This document shows, one piece after another, positions 7,768 to 16,327 of a DNA stretch of 47,552 nucleotides (the first letter of the stretch is position 1; each line of letters opens with the position of its first letter). Origin of the DNA: Burkholderiales bacterium UBA4615 (lineage in GTDB: Bacteria > Pseudomonadota > Gammaproteobacteria > Burkholderiales > Burkholderiaceae_E); the NCBI GenBank assembly GCA_002386465.1, contig DGIT01000066.1:16568-64119 (forward strand), read 5' to 3'. A program made the translations under genes and the position numbers. Under the pieces are notes generated by a model, which saw only the letters and a list, made by a program, of their open reading frames with translations, did no database searches and was not told the DNA's origin.

Positions 7768-8727
7768 TCAGTCCAGACCGCTGCGAAAACCGCCGCAGAC
7801 ACGCGAGACCAGCTCCAGAAGCTGATCGGTCAGGCGCGGCACGGGGAACTCGCCGGCCAGCACGGACTGCACCCGGCGTGCGATCGATACCGCATCGGTG
7901 CACGCAGTCAGCGCACTGCGGTCGGCGTCGCTCCAGGGCCCATCCAGTGTCAGCGGCGTGATCCGACCCCGCGCAGCCAGCATCGCGCGCATGCGTGGCG
8001 CAGACCCTGCTGTGGCCGTCGCAGGCTCGACCAGAAGCGTCAGCGCATGAGCGCCCAGCGCCTGGGCGACCTGCAACACGCACTGTGCCCAGTTGGCGTC
8101 GGTCGTGATCAACACGCGCAGGTCGGCCACCACACCAATCGGATCGGCCCAGGGCGCAAGCGAGCGGGCAAGCCGATGCAGCGGATCGTTCGCCGGCAAC
8201 TGCAGCCAGCCATCCAGTCTGGGACTGATCGTCTTGAGCGGGACGCAGGCCGGGTCACTCCGGGTGAATGCGACATCAATATGGGCGGCGCACCCTGCTT
8301 CGGGCACCCCCATCGCTGCGAACACATCGCCCACTGCGGGGAGCATGCCCCTCGAACGGGCTCCCGTGACCACCACATGCATGCCTGTGCTGCACAACAT
8401 CGAAGCCAGCAGCACCAGGTCAGGCAGACAGGCCGCCTGATGGTCTGCATGCAGCGCAATCACCGGCGCGCGCGACGCAACCATGATGCGGTCGGCGGGA
8501 CTGGACAGCAGGCGTGCGGCATCGGTCAGCACGGGCAGTGTGACCGTCGCGTCCGACGTCATGGACTGGCTGATCCAGGCGTAAGCGATTTCGGCCAGCG
8601 GGTCGGGATCCGGGACCTTCACTGGAGTGGCCGCCGCGCCGACGCGCTGCTCAAACACCTCATCGCCGTGGACGGGCGTCCGTACAGGCTGTCGGATGAG
8701 GTTTTCCAATTGTCTTGATTCGTGCAT
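7768..8727 (-). CDS. Divergent TrpD2/YbiB-like (glycosyltransferase-fold) protein
   Basis: A 319-residue protein that I place, with reservation, near the YbiB/TrpD2 branch of the anthranilate phosphoribosyltransferase fold. The clues are the spacing of VIALHADHQAACLPDLVLLAS, then HVVVTGARS and VGDVFAAMGV. These resemble the sequence around the substrate site in YbiB. The C-terminal ARRVQSVLAGEFPVP also resembles the end of that family. Glycine-rich phosphoribosyl-binding motifs are weak, so enzyme activity is doubtful; YbiB itself has been reported to bind nucleic acid. ATG 8727 is chosen because AGGGAGG lies 4 nt upstream; a TTG ten codons earlier is less likely. The opposite strand is also open here, but its product is rich in His, Gln and Arg and not protein-like. 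Confidence 0.55.
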   Translation of the reverse strand: MHESRQLENLIRQPVRTPVHGDEVFEQRVGAAATPVKVPDPDPLAEIAYAWISQSMTSDATVTLPVLTDAARLLSSPADRIMVASRAPVIALHADHQAACLPDLVLLASMLCSTGMHVVVTGARSRGMLPAVGDVFAAMGVPEAGCAAHIDVAFTRSDPACVPLKTISPRLDGWLQLPANDPLHRLARSLAPWADPIGVVADLRVLITTDANWAQCVLQVAQALGAHALTLLVEPATATAGSAPRMRAMLAARGRITPLTLDGPWSDADRSALTACTDAVSIARRVQSVLAGEFPVPRLTDQLLELVSRVCGGFRSGLD

Positions 8728-8881
8728 GGGCCCTCCCTGGGCAACCGGCTCATGCAATCACCATGCCTAACGCGAAGTGACCCGATCACCGGTACGAAGA
8801 TGGCCCAAGACACACCCTGAAGGATGGCGAGACACGCAGCGCGTGCCACGGCACGGTGCAGGACGCACCGCAATGGGGGGT

Positions 8882-8887
8882 TACACT
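8882..8887 (+). promoter_or_regulatory. -10-like TACACT directly before tsaD
   Basis: TACACT ends 6 nt before the tsaD ATG, so a transcript would start at or next to the start codon. No Shine-Dalgarno sequence is present in the C-rich spacer and no clear -35 is seen. It is one of seven such cases in the window. The remainder of the 166-bp gap upstream of tsaD shows nothing I can name. Confidence 0.4.
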
Positions 8888-8893
8888 CGCCCC

Positions 8894-9961
8894 ATGCTGA
8901 CCCTGGGCATCGAAACTTCCTGCGACGAAACCGGCGTCGCGCTGTACGACTCGCAACGAGGGCTGCTCGGACAGGCCTTGCACTCGCAGGTCGCCATGCA
9001 TGAGCGTTATGGCGGCGTGGTCCCGGAACTCGCGTCACGCGATCACATCCGGCGCATCGTGCCGCTCACCCGACAAGTCCTGCAGGAGGCCGACTGCACG
9101 CTGGCGCAGGTCGATGCCATTGCGTATACCGAAGGCCCCGGTCTGGCCGGTGCATTGCTGGTTGGTGCGGCCGTCGGCACTGCCCTGGGCTATGCCCTGG
9201 GCAAGCCCACCATTGGGGTCCATCACCTCGAAGGCCATCTGCTTTCGCCCCTGCTGTCTGCAGACCCACCTGCGTTTCCGTTTGTGGCGTTGCTGGTGTC
9301 CGGCGGACATACCCAACTCTTGAAGGTCGAGGCGGTCGGGGTATACACCCTGCTGGGCGAATCGGTCGATGACGCGGCAGGCGAAGCCTTCGACAAAAGT
9401 GCCAAGCTGCTGGGGCTCGGCTACCCGGGCGGCCCGGCAATCGCCCGACTGGCTGAGCAAGGCCATTCGGGGCGCTTTGGGCTGCCGCGACCGAAGCTGC
9501 ATTCGGGCGACCTGGATTTCAGCTTTTCCGGCTTAAAGACTGCAGTGGCCACACGCATTGCACGCGGCCTGCCTGACGATCAGGCCCGCGCAGACCTGGC
9601 TTGCGAAGTCCAGACCGCGATCGTTGAGGTGCTGGTCGCCAAGTCCATGGCGGCTGTGCAGGCCTGCGGACTGCGTACGCTGGTGATTGCCGGCGGGGTC
9701 AGTGCCAACCGGCATTTGCGGGCGCAACTGGACGCCCACGCCTTGCGCCAGGGCATTCGCGTGCACTGTCCGGAGCCCGCGTTGTGTACCGATAACGGAG
9801 CCATGATCGCCTTTGCCGGCGCCTTGCGGCTGCAGGCCGAGGCAGCGCTTGCGCAGCCCGCCCCGATCACTGCTCCCCGGGCCGTCACAGGATTCGATAT
9901 CCGGCCGCGCTGGCCACTGTCCAGCCTGCCACGCCCCGGCGAGAATCGCGCGTCGAATTGA
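8894..9961 (+). CDS. tsaD: tRNA N6-threonylcarbamoyladenosine transferase subunit TsaD
   Basis: Transfers the threonylcarbamoyl group to A37 of ANN-decoding tRNAs, together with TsaB and TsaE; essential in many bacteria. The 355-residue protein begins MLTLGIETSCDETGVALYDS. It has the metal-binding HLEGH motif (H111 and H115), the SGGHTQL loop, GEAFDKSAKLLGLGYPGG, and VIAGGVSANRHLR near the C-terminus. The frame is open 39 codons upstream, but only ATG 8894 matches the family start. It is divergent from the YbiB-like gene. Its partner tsaE is in this window at 27768, not adjacent. Confidence 0.97.
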   Translation: MLTLGIETSCDETGVALYDSQRGLLGQALHSQVAMHERYGGVVPELASRDHIRRIVPLTRQVLQEADCTLAQVDAIAYTEGPGLAGALLVGAAVGTALGYALGKPTIGVHHLEGHLLSPLLSADPPAFPFVALLVSGGHTQLLKVEAVGVYTLLGESVDDAAGEAFDKSAKLLGLGYPGGPAIARLAEQGHSGRFGLPRPKLHSGDLDFSFSGLKTAVATRIARGLPDDQARADLACEVQTAIVEVLVAKSMAAVQACGLRTLVIAGGVSANRHLRAQLDAHALRQGIRVHCPEPALCTDNGAMIAFAGALRLQAEAALAQPAPITAPRAVTGFDIRPRWPLSSLPRPGENRASN

Positions 9962-9969
9962 GCCGACGC

Positions 9970-10007
9970 ATCGGCGCTAATCTCAAGATCATGGAATCTG
10001 CGCCGAT
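9970..10007 (+). repeat. inverted repeat between tsaD and the HDOD gene
   Basis: ATCGGCGC (9970-9977) and GCGCCGAT (10000-10007) are perfect inverted 8-mers with a 22-nt loop in the 77-bp gap. No T-run follows, so it is not a classical terminator. It could be a weak attenuating hairpin or an operator. Confidence 0.3.
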
Positions 10008-10038
10008 ATAGCGTCACAGGACGCATCCGGAGACTCTC

Positions 10039-10881
10039 ATGATTGCACTCTCGCCACTCAGCCTGCAGGGCTGGGTCCGGGCCATCGACGAAGCGGACAT
10101 TCCGATCCTTGAGCGCAGCGCGCTGGCTATCGCGGCCTTGCAAGCGGACGAGGACAACGTGTCGGCCCGCGAAATCGCCGAGCTGGCGCAGGAAGACCCA
10201 TTACTGTCGCTGCGCATCCTGGCGCATGCGGCGCGCCGACGCTCGTCACGTATGAGCAGTCAGGCCGAGACGGTTACGGCGTGTCTGCTCATGATGGGCA
10301 CGTCCGCATTTTTCAACGCCTGTGGGCAGGCGCCGACGGTGGAGTCCCGCCTGGCCGATTTTCCGGGGGCGCTGGATGGATTGCGTCGGGTGCTCGATCG
10401 TTCGCATCGGGCTGCGCGACTGGCCATCGGCTTTGCCATGCACAGACAGGACACCGATGCCGAGGTGATTCACGAAGCGGCGCTGCTGCATGATTTCGCC
10501 GAGGTGCTGCTGTGGTGTCATGCGCCACAGCTGGCGCTCGAGATGCGCTCACGCCAGCGGGCCGATCCCACGCTGCGCTCGGCACAGGTTCAGCGAGAGG
10601 TGTTGCACATCGAACTGAGCGATCTGGAGCAGGCATTGATGCGGGCCTGGCAATTGCCGGAGTTGCTGCGCGAACTCACCGATCCGCACCTGAGCGCTCA
10701 AGCCCGTGTACGCAATGTGATGCTGGCCACGGCGCTGGCTCGGCACAGCCAGAACGGCTGGAACAATGCCGCCTTGCCTGATGACTTCGAAGCGATCGGA
10801 AAGCTGCTCAACTTGAGCCCGCTCGCAGTGCGCAGTCTGGTACGCGACATTGATCTCACCACCGAAGACCCGGCGTATTGA
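10039..10881 (+). CDS. HDOD-domain protein
   Basis: A 280-residue single-domain HDOD protein. HDOD is a degenerate HD fold without the full metal site, found in signalling proteins. Visible family features are the N-terminal SAREIAELAQEDPLLSLRILAHA helix pair (about 43-65) and the central HEAALLHDFAEVLLWCHAP segment (about 148-166), where the HD-like HDF is followed by helix residues. No EAL, GGDEF or receiver domain is attached. ATG 10039 is preceded by GGAG 7 nt upstream. It follows tsaD by 77 bp. Its TGA stop abuts the stop of the convergent transporter gene inside a TGATCA palindrome. Function unknown. Confidence 0.85.
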   Translation: MIALSPLSLQGWVRAIDEADIPILERSALAIAALQADEDNVSAREIAELAQEDPLLSLRILAHAARRRSSRMSSQAETVTACLLMMGTSAFFNACGQAPTVESRLADFPGALDGLRRVLDRSHRAARLAIGFAMHRQDTDAEVIHEAALLHDFAEVLLWCHAPQLALEMRSRQRADPTLRSAQVQREVLHIELSDLEQALMRAWQLPELLRELTDPHLSAQARVRNVMLATALARHSQNGWNNAALPDDFEAIGKLLNLSPLAVRSLVRDIDLTTEDPAY

Positions 10882-11763
10882 TCAGGCCGATCGGCGCTGC
10901 AGCCGCACGAGCTGCGGACACAGGGCGATCAGCGCCATCCCGATGAGCGCAATGGCGTCCGGCGCGTCACCGAATGCGAACCACCCCACGCAGATGGACA
11001 ACAGAATCTGCATATAGCCCCAGGGTGACAAGCGCGAGGCCAAGGCCAGCTTGAATGCACGGGCCAGCAGGAGGTGTCCGGTCGCACCGAGTACGCCCAT
11101 CAGGGCAAACACGATCCAGTCGATGGCGCGATAGTCGGGATGCATCCACCAGCCCGGTGTCCACCACAGGGGCAAGGCCACCGTCATGAGTGCTGCGCCC
11201 ACCAGGCCTGCATAGAGCACCTGCACTTCGGGCGGATCCGCCTGGGACTGCGCCCGTGTCAGTGTCTGGTAAGCGGCATTGCAGGCCGCCGCCGCAAACA
11301 CCAGCAACGTGGGTACCAGCGGCAGACTCGCTCCCGGGCGCACCACGATCATCACGCCCAGAAACCCGCCAGCCACTGCGAGCCAGGTGGCCCAGCCGGG
11401 ACGCTCCTTCAGAAATACCGTGGCAAACAGGGTCACCAGCATCGGTGTGGTGAAAAACACCGCGGTGGCTTGCGCGAGCGGCAAAGACCGTACAGCCGCA
11501 AAATAGAGCAGGCTGATGGTGACCATGAGCGCGCCACGCAGCAATTGGCGCCCGGGAGATTGGGTGTGCAGCACCCGCAGACCGCGGGTGGGCACAAAGA
11601 GGAGCAGGACCAGCAGCATATGGCCCATGTAACGCGACCAGGTGATGGCCGCCACAGGAAACCCTGCCATACCCAACCACTTGCCGCTTGCATCCAGCAG
11701 GATCAGCACGCCCAGTGCGCACAGCATGGTCAGGATGGCGCGGCGATCCGTGGCTTGGGTCAT
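10882..11763 (-). CDS. EamA/DMT-family transporter
   Basis: A 293-residue inner-membrane protein with about ten hydrophobic segments arranged as two EamA repeats (about 12-140 and 150-285). Such proteins export or exchange small metabolites; the substrate cannot be read from sequence. Typical features are the SLPLAQATAVFFTTPMLVTL stretch at the end of the first repeat and LLARAFKLALASRLSPWGY in the second. ATG 11763 fits the family start; the frame is open 30 codons further upstream but that part is not membrane-like. A TAGACT -10-like hexamer sits 7 nt before the start. It is convergent with the HDOD gene and divergent from the deacylase gene. Confidence 0.9.
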   Translation of the reverse strand: MTQATDRRAILTMLCALGVLILLDASGKWLGMAGFPVAAITWSRYMGHMLLVLLLFVPTRGLRVLHTQSPGRQLLRGALMVTISLLYFAAVRSLPLAQATAVFFTTPMLVTLFATVFLKERPGWATWLAVAGGFLGVMIVVRPGASLPLVPTLLVFAAAACNAAYQTLTRAQSQADPPEVQVLYAGLVGAALMTVALPLWWTPGWWMHPDYRAIDWIVFALMGVLGATGHLLLARAFKLALASRLSPWGYMQILLSICVGWFAFGDAPDAIALIGMALIALCPQLVRLQRRSA

Positions 11764-11770
11764 CTTTGCT

Positions 11771-11776
11771 AGTCTA
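11771..11776 (-). promoter_or_regulatory. -10-like TAGACT directly before the EamA gene
   Basis: Minus-strand TAGACT (11776-11771) ends 7 nt before ATG 11763, and the spacer AGCAAAG has no convincing Shine-Dalgarno sequence. This is consistent with a leaderless transcript. Confidence 0.35.
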
Positions 11777-11889
11777 CCGGCGGGCGCACGGCTTTGTTCG
11801 ATGCACGCGCCTGCGCACCCGATTGACACATGACGCTTGCGTCCTGCCTTCACGCCCGATCTTCATTCCATTCCTCGGACCCAGACATC

Positions 11890-13209
11890 ATGAACGCCAT
11901 CGATCCCCGTGCCCACAGCCTGCCCACACCCGACTTGCATCTGGAGGAGGAGCTCGCGGCAGCCGTGCACGGCCTGCGCAACGACACGGTCAACATGCTC
12001 AGCGAGCTGGTCGCTCTGCCCTCACTGCTTGGCGAAGAGGCTGCGGCACAGGACTGGATGGCCGATCGGCTGGGCGGCATGGGATTGCGCGTGGACCGCT
12101 TCGATATCGATGAAGCCAAACTGCGCACGCACCGGGGCTGGTCGCCCTCGCTCATCTCGTATGACGGTCGGCCCAACGTGGTGGGCGTTCACCAGCCCGG
12201 CGAAGTGAAGGGCCGGTCGCTGATCCTGAACGGCCATATTGACGTGGTGCCGGTGGGCAATGCATCGATGTGGGCCTCACCACCCTTCGCGCCGCGCCTG
12301 GAGGGCGACCGACTCTATGGGCGGGGCGCCGCCGACATGAAGGCCGGCATCATCGCGTGGCTCAATGCGTTCCGGGCACTGCAGGCCATTGGCATGGAGC
12401 CGGCGGCACCGGTGTTCTTGCAGTCTGTGATCGAGGAAGAGTGCACCGGTAATGGCGCATTGGCCTGCCTGGTGCAGGGCTATCACGCTGATGCCGCAAT
12501 CATCACCGAACCGGGCGAAGGCCTGCTGCGCGCGCAACTGGGTGTGATGTGGCTGACGCTGGAAGTGACCGGTATTCCGGTGCATGCCATGGTGGCCCAC
12601 ACCGGCACCAATGCCATCGATGCCGCGCGCAACCTCTTTACTGAACTCAAACTGCTCGAGCGTGAGTGGAACGAACCCTCGCGCCGTCATGCCCTGTGGT
12701 GCGCACACGAGCACCCGATCAACTTCAACCTCGGGCGCCTGAGTGGTGGCGAATGGCATTCCTCGGTGGCCACCACCTGCACGGCCGACATCCGATTGTC
12801 GTTCTATCCGGACATGAGCGCGCAGCAGGTGCGTACGCTGGTTGAGCAGCGCCTGGCCGAGGCGCACGCCGCCTCGGCGTCGCGCGACAGCGTGCGCTAC
12901 AAGGTCGTCTACAAAGGCTTCCAGTCTGAGGGCTGTGTGCTGGATGCGGCGCAACCCGTGCTGACCGAACTGAACCGCTGCCATCAGGATGTGACCGGCG
13001 AAACCCTTGAGCTGACGGTTGGCACCGGCACAACTGATGCCCGCAGCTTCAACCTGTATGGCCCGATCCCAGCCACCTGCTACGGCCCCAACGGCGAATC
13101 GATCCATGGCATCGATGAATGGGTGTCGATCAACAGCACGATGCGTTGCACTGAAGTGCTGGCGCGGTTCATGGCGCGATGGTGCGGTGTGAATCGGCGC
13201 GCCCGCTAA
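11890..13209 (+). CDS. ArgE/DapE-family metallo-deacylase (M20 family)
   Basis: A 439-residue zinc-dependent hydrolase of the M20 / ArgE-DapE group, which removes acyl groups from amino acids or short peptides. Metal and catalytic residues are visible: H116 and D118 in GHIDVVP, D149 in GRGAADMKAG, the glutamates of IEEECTGNG (182-184), and a C-terminal H in SIHGIDEWV. A dimerisation domain lies between. The family contains acetylornithine deacetylase, succinyl-diaminopimelate desuccinylase and many catabolic relatives, and the exact substrate is open. ATG 11890 is used; an ATG at 11830 would add 20 residues that are not family-like. It is divergent from one EamA transporter and followed 4 bp later by another, which suggests a link between transport and deacylation. 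Confidence 0.88.
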   Translation: MNAIDPRAHSLPTPDLHLEEELAAAVHGLRNDTVNMLSELVALPSLLGEEAAAQDWMADRLGGMGLRVDRFDIDEAKLRTHRGWSPSLISYDGRPNVVGVHQPGEVKGRSLILNGHIDVVPVGNASMWASPPFAPRLEGDRLYGRGAADMKAGIIAWLNAFRALQAIGMEPAAPVFLQSVIEEECTGNGALACLVQGYHADAAIITEPGEGLLRAQLGVMWLTLEVTGIPVHAMVAHTGTNAIDAARNLFTELKLLEREWNEPSRRHALWCAHEHPINFNLGRLSGGEWHSSVATTCTADIRLSFYPDMSAQQVRTLVEQRLAEAHAASASRDSVRYKVVYKGFQSEGCVLDAAQPVLTELNRCHQDVTGETLELTVGTGTTDARSFNLYGPIPATCYGPNGESIHGIDEWVSINSTMRCTEVLARFMARWCGVNRRAR

Positions 13210-13213
13210 TCGC

Positions 13214-14140
13214 ATGCGTTGGCGTGCTGCTGCACGACGTGCCCGGCGCACCCTGTGGCAGACCACCCATGAGCTATCCCCCACAACGCGCGGCTTGCTA
13301 TGGGCCATCGCGGCTGGCCTGCTTTTTTCAATTGCCAGTGCCTCGATGCGCGGCCTCACGATGCATGTGCATCCGATTCAGGCCCTGTTCCTTCGGTACC
13401 TGTTCGGGCTGCTGCCTTTGTTGCCCTTGCTGATGCACAGCCCATTGAAGTCGCTCAAGCCCGACTCGATGACCGGGCAGATGTGGCGCTGCGCGCTGCA
13501 TACCCTGGGGCTGGTGTTGTGGTTCATCGCACTGCCCCACATGCCCCTGGCCGATATGACCGCCATCGGCTTCACCGGCCCGCTGTTCGTGCTGATCGGC
13601 GCGGCATGGTGGCTGCATGAGCCCATGAGCCGGGCACGCTGGGCTGCTGTGCTGACCGGGTTTGCAGGGGTACTGGTCATCGTTGGGCCCGCAATCAGCG
13701 GAACAGGCGGCTGGTACAACCTGGCCATGCTCGCTTCCGCACCGATCTTTGCAGCGTCTTATCTGCTGACCAAGGTCCTCACGCGGAAAGACTCAGCCAA
13801 AATCATCGTGCTGTGGCAAACGCTGCTGATCACGCTCATGTCGCTGCCACTGGCCTTGCCGTTCTGGGTGTCCATGGAGCCGTTGCACTGGGGACTGGCG
13901 CTGATCGGCGGAATTTTTGGCACGGTGGGTCATTACTGCCTCACGCGCTCGTTCGTATCGGTCGATATTTCCGCCACCCAATCGGCCAAATTCGTTGATC
14001 TGCTGTGGGCAGCGCTGCTGGGTTGGATGCTGTTCAACGACACGCTGCGCCCCACGACCCTGCTGGGCGGTGCAGTGATTGTGGCGGCGATCGCGCTGCT
14101 GGCACGCCATGAGAGCCGGAATCCCCCGGCCCGTGCATGA
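13214..14140 (+). CDS. EamA/DMT-family transporter
   Basis: A 308-residue membrane protein with two EamA repeats and about ten membrane segments. A basic N-terminal stretch of about 25 residues precedes the first segment (LLWAIAAGLLFSIASASMRG). It is distinct in sequence from the EamA protein at 10882. It starts 4 bp after the deacylase stop and its TGA overlaps the ATG of the radical SAM gene (ATGA), so the three genes are probably translated as one unit. Substrate unknown; an amino acid or acyl-amino acid is a guess from the neighbour. Confidence 0.9.
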   Translation: MRWRAAARRARRTLWQTTHELSPTTRGLLWAIAAGLLFSIASASMRGLTMHVHPIQALFLRYLFGLLPLLPLLMHSPLKSLKPDSMTGQMWRCALHTLGLVLWFIALPHMPLADMTAIGFTGPLFVLIGAAWWLHEPMSRARWAAVLTGFAGVLVIVGPAISGTGGWYNLAMLASAPIFAASYLLTKVLTRKDSAKIIVLWQTLLITLMSLPLALPFWVSMEPLHWGLALIGGIFGTVGHYCLTRSFVSVDISATQSAKFVDLLWAALLGWMLFNDTLRPTTLLGGAVIVAAIALLARHESRNPPARA

Positions 14141-15198
14141 ACCTGCCCCTGCCGGAATCGCTGCAGCAGCGGCTCAACGCGCTCGGTGCTGCACGGGTAC
14201 ACAGCGAGCAACTGCTGCGCAATTGGCTGTGGGGCAGGCCGCTGGCGTCCGGACCACGCGCGGCAGATGACTTCCTGCCCAAGCGTCTGCGCGACGGTCT
14301 CCCCGGGCTGCAAACCTGGCTGGATGAGCAGGCCCGTGTCGCCAGCGCCCATCCGGCCCAGGACGGTTCAGAGCGATGGCTGATGGCGCTCGCCGACGGA
14401 CAAACCGTGGAGACGGTACTGCTGCCGCGTGATGGAGTATGTGTCTCCACCCAAGTGGGTTGCGCGGTGGGTTGCACCTTCTGCATGACCGGACGCGACG
14501 GTTTGCTGCGTCAGCTCGATGCGATGGAAATTCTGGCGCAAGTGGCGCAAGCCCGATCGCAGCGCGCCGTGCGCAAGGTGGTCTTCATGGGAATGGGCGA
14601 GCCGGCACACAACCTGGAGACCGTATTGCTGGCGATCGACGTGCTGGGTACGTCTGGTGGCATCGGTCACAAGAATCTGGTGTTCTCAACGGTGGGGGAT
14701 CATCGGGTCTTCGAGCGTCTGCCGCGCGCGCAGGTGCGCCCGGCCCTGGCCCTGTCCCTTCACACCACTGACCCTGCGCTCAGGCGTGAACTGCTGCCAC
14801 GCGCCCCACGCATCGATCCGGCCGAGCTCGTGGAACTCGGCGAAACCTATGCCCGACACACCGGATACCCGATTCAATACCAATGGACGCTGATTGATGG
14901 CGTCAACGACAGCGATGAGGAAGCGCAGGCCCTGGGCCGGATGCTCGCGGGGAAATATGCGGTGATGAATTTCATCCCGCTCAATGCGGTGGGCGACAGT
15001 CCCTATCGGCGCCCCGACGCCACGCGCGGGATCGAACTGGTGCGACAGTTGCGCAACCACGGCGTGCTGGCCACGCTGCGCCAGTCGGCCGGACAGGATG
15101 TGCAAGCTGGCTGCGGGCAGCTCCGAGCGCGCAAGTTGCAGCGCAATAACCCGCAGAGCGAGGTCATCCAGTTTGCCAAGGCGGTTCGGCTCGATTAA
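14137..15198 (+). CDS. RlmN/Cfr-family radical SAM RNA methyltransferase
   Basis: A 353-residue radical SAM enzyme of the family that methylates C2 of 23S rRNA A2503 and tRNA A37 (RlmN). The Cx3Cx2C iron-sulfur motif is in GCAVGCTFCMTG. The upstream conserved Cys lies in CVSTQVG and the methyl-carrying Cys in QAGCGQLR. GMGEPAHN and STVGD are also present. The N-terminal 90 residues are short and diverge from canonical RlmN, which is about 380 residues. The gene also sits with a transporter rather than in the usual ndk/hisS neighbourhood of rlmN. It may therefore be a second, specialised copy. ATG 14137 overlaps the preceding stop by 4 nt. Confidence 0.88.
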   Translation: MNLPLPESLQQRLNALGAARVHSEQLLRNWLWGRPLASGPRAADDFLPKRLRDGLPGLQTWLDEQARVASAHPAQDGSERWLMALADGQTVETVLLPRDGVCVSTQVGCAVGCTFCMTGRDGLLRQLDAMEILAQVAQARSQRAVRKVVFMGMGEPAHNLETVLLAIDVLGTSGGIGHKNLVFSTVGDHRVFERLPRAQVRPALALSLHTTDPALRRELLPRAPRIDPAELVELGETYARHTGYPIQYQWTLIDGVNDSDEEAQALGRMLAGKYAVMNFIPLNAVGDSPYRRPDATRGIELVRQLRNHGVLATLRQSAGQDVQAGCGQLRARKLQRNNPQSEVIQFAKAVRLD

Positions 15199-15252
15199 CG
15201 TGCGTCGACACCCCCCGAACCAGCGCATCACGAACGATACGAGGAGACTCAG

Positions 15253-16302
15253 ATGAGCGATCACACGAGGCGCGCGCGCCACCCGGCTTCGAACCTGCGT
15301 ACGGTGCCTGAGGTTCAGGCGCAAGGACGGCGCGGTCTGCTGGCCGCCGCAGGCGCCCTGGGCGCATGGAGTATGGTCGCGCCTGCCGCAAACGCCCAGA
15401 CCGCCTATCCCGCACGCCCGATTCGCCTGATGGTGCCCTGGCCTCCGGGGCAGGCCACCGATCAGGCCGCGCGCGTGCTGGCGCAGGAGATGACCAAATC
15501 GATTGGTCAGCCGATCGTGATTGATAACCGGGCTGGCGCTGGCGGCTCGATTGGCACCGACGCCGTGGCCAAGGCCGCGGCAGATGGATACACGCTGCTG
15601 GCCGCCTCCAGTGGCCCCGTCAGCGTCTCACCACTGCTCACCAAGACCCCTTACGATCCCGACCGCGATCTGCTGCCGATCGGCATGATCGGGCTGTCGC
15701 CTTACCTGCTTGTGACCGCTCCGGACTTCCCCGCGCGCGATGCCCGCGAGTTCGTTGCGCTGGTGCGGGCCAACCCCGGCAAGTACACGTTTGCGTCATC
15801 CGGCACGGGCGCCACCGCGCATCTGATTGCTGAATCCTTCAACGCCGCCCTGAACCTGCAGGCGGTGCATGTGCCCTATAAAGGCTCGGTACCTGCGCTC
15901 ACCGATGTGATCGGCGGTCAGGTGGCGTACTGCATCGAAACAGCAGCCTCCACCATGCCGCTCATCCGCAGCGGCAAATTGCGCGCCTATGGGGTGTCGC
16001 TGGAAAAGGGCAGCAGCGTGACACCGGGCATTCCGCCATTGGCCGCAGCGGCCGGCATTCCAGGCTTCGATCTGGGGGCATGGCTGGGACTGATGGCGCC
16101 GGCCGCCACCCCGCGCCCGGTCGTTGAGAAACTGGCTGCCGAACTGGAAAAGGCGATGCAGTCGCCCGAACTGAGAACGGCATTCAATGGCATCGCGGTA
16201 GAGGTGGATTACCGAAAGGCCGATGAATTCAACCGTTATCTGAAAATGATTTCGGGGCGCTTTGCCGAGGTGATCCGCAAGGGCAATATCAAAGTCGATT
16301 GA
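15253..16302 (+). CDS. Bug/TctC-family tricarboxylate-type solute receptor
   Basis: A 349-residue periplasmic binding protein of the Bug (TctC) family, which captures carboxylates for tripartite tricarboxylate transporters and is greatly expanded in Burkholderiales. The N-terminus has an RRGLL twin-arginine-like motif, then a hydrophobic stretch ending near ANAQ, so it should be exported, possibly by Tat. The mature protein has YPARPIRLMVPWPPG, DNRAGAGGSIGTDAVAKAAADGYTL split over two loops, and VPYKGSVPALTDVIGGQV, all family hallmarks. ATG 15253 has GAGGAG 6 nt upstream. No TctA/TctB membrane genes are nearby, so it must share a distant permease or act as a sensor. It leads the CoA-catabolic gene set. 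Confidence 0.93.
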   Translation: MSDHTRRARHPASNLRTVPEVQAQGRRGLLAAAGALGAWSMVAPAANAQTAYPARPIRLMVPWPPGQATDQAARVLAQEMTKSIGQPIVIDNRAGAGGSIGTDAVAKAAADGYTLLAASSGPVSVSPLLTKTPYDPDRDLLPIGMIGLSPYLLVTAPDFPARDAREFVALVRANPGKYTFASSGTGATAHLIAESFNAALNLQAVHVPYKGSVPALTDVIGGQVAYCIETAASTMPLIRSGKLRAYGVSLEKGSSVTPGIPPLAAAAGIPGFDLGAWLGLMAPAATPRPVVEKLAAELEKAMQSPELRTAFNGIAVEVDYRKADEFNRYLKMISGRFAEVIRKGNIKVD

Positions 16303-16327
16303 TGCGACGGGCGCGGGCGGCAGACTC

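Noticed and set aside
7663..8718. A 351-codon plus-strand frame opposite the YbiB-like gene
   Set aside because: Its product is rich in His, Gln, Arg and Cys with no hydrophobic core pattern, typical of an antisense shadow; the minus-strand product is protein-like and has a Shine-Dalgarno sequence.
11823..11828. Perfect TTGACA upstream of the ArgE/DapE-type gene as a promoter -35
   Set aside because: No acceptable -10 hexamer lies 15-19 bp downstream.
12277..13359. A 360-codon minus-strand frame opposite the ArgE/DapE-type gene
   Set aside because: The plus strand has all M20 metal ligands; the antisense product has no family features.
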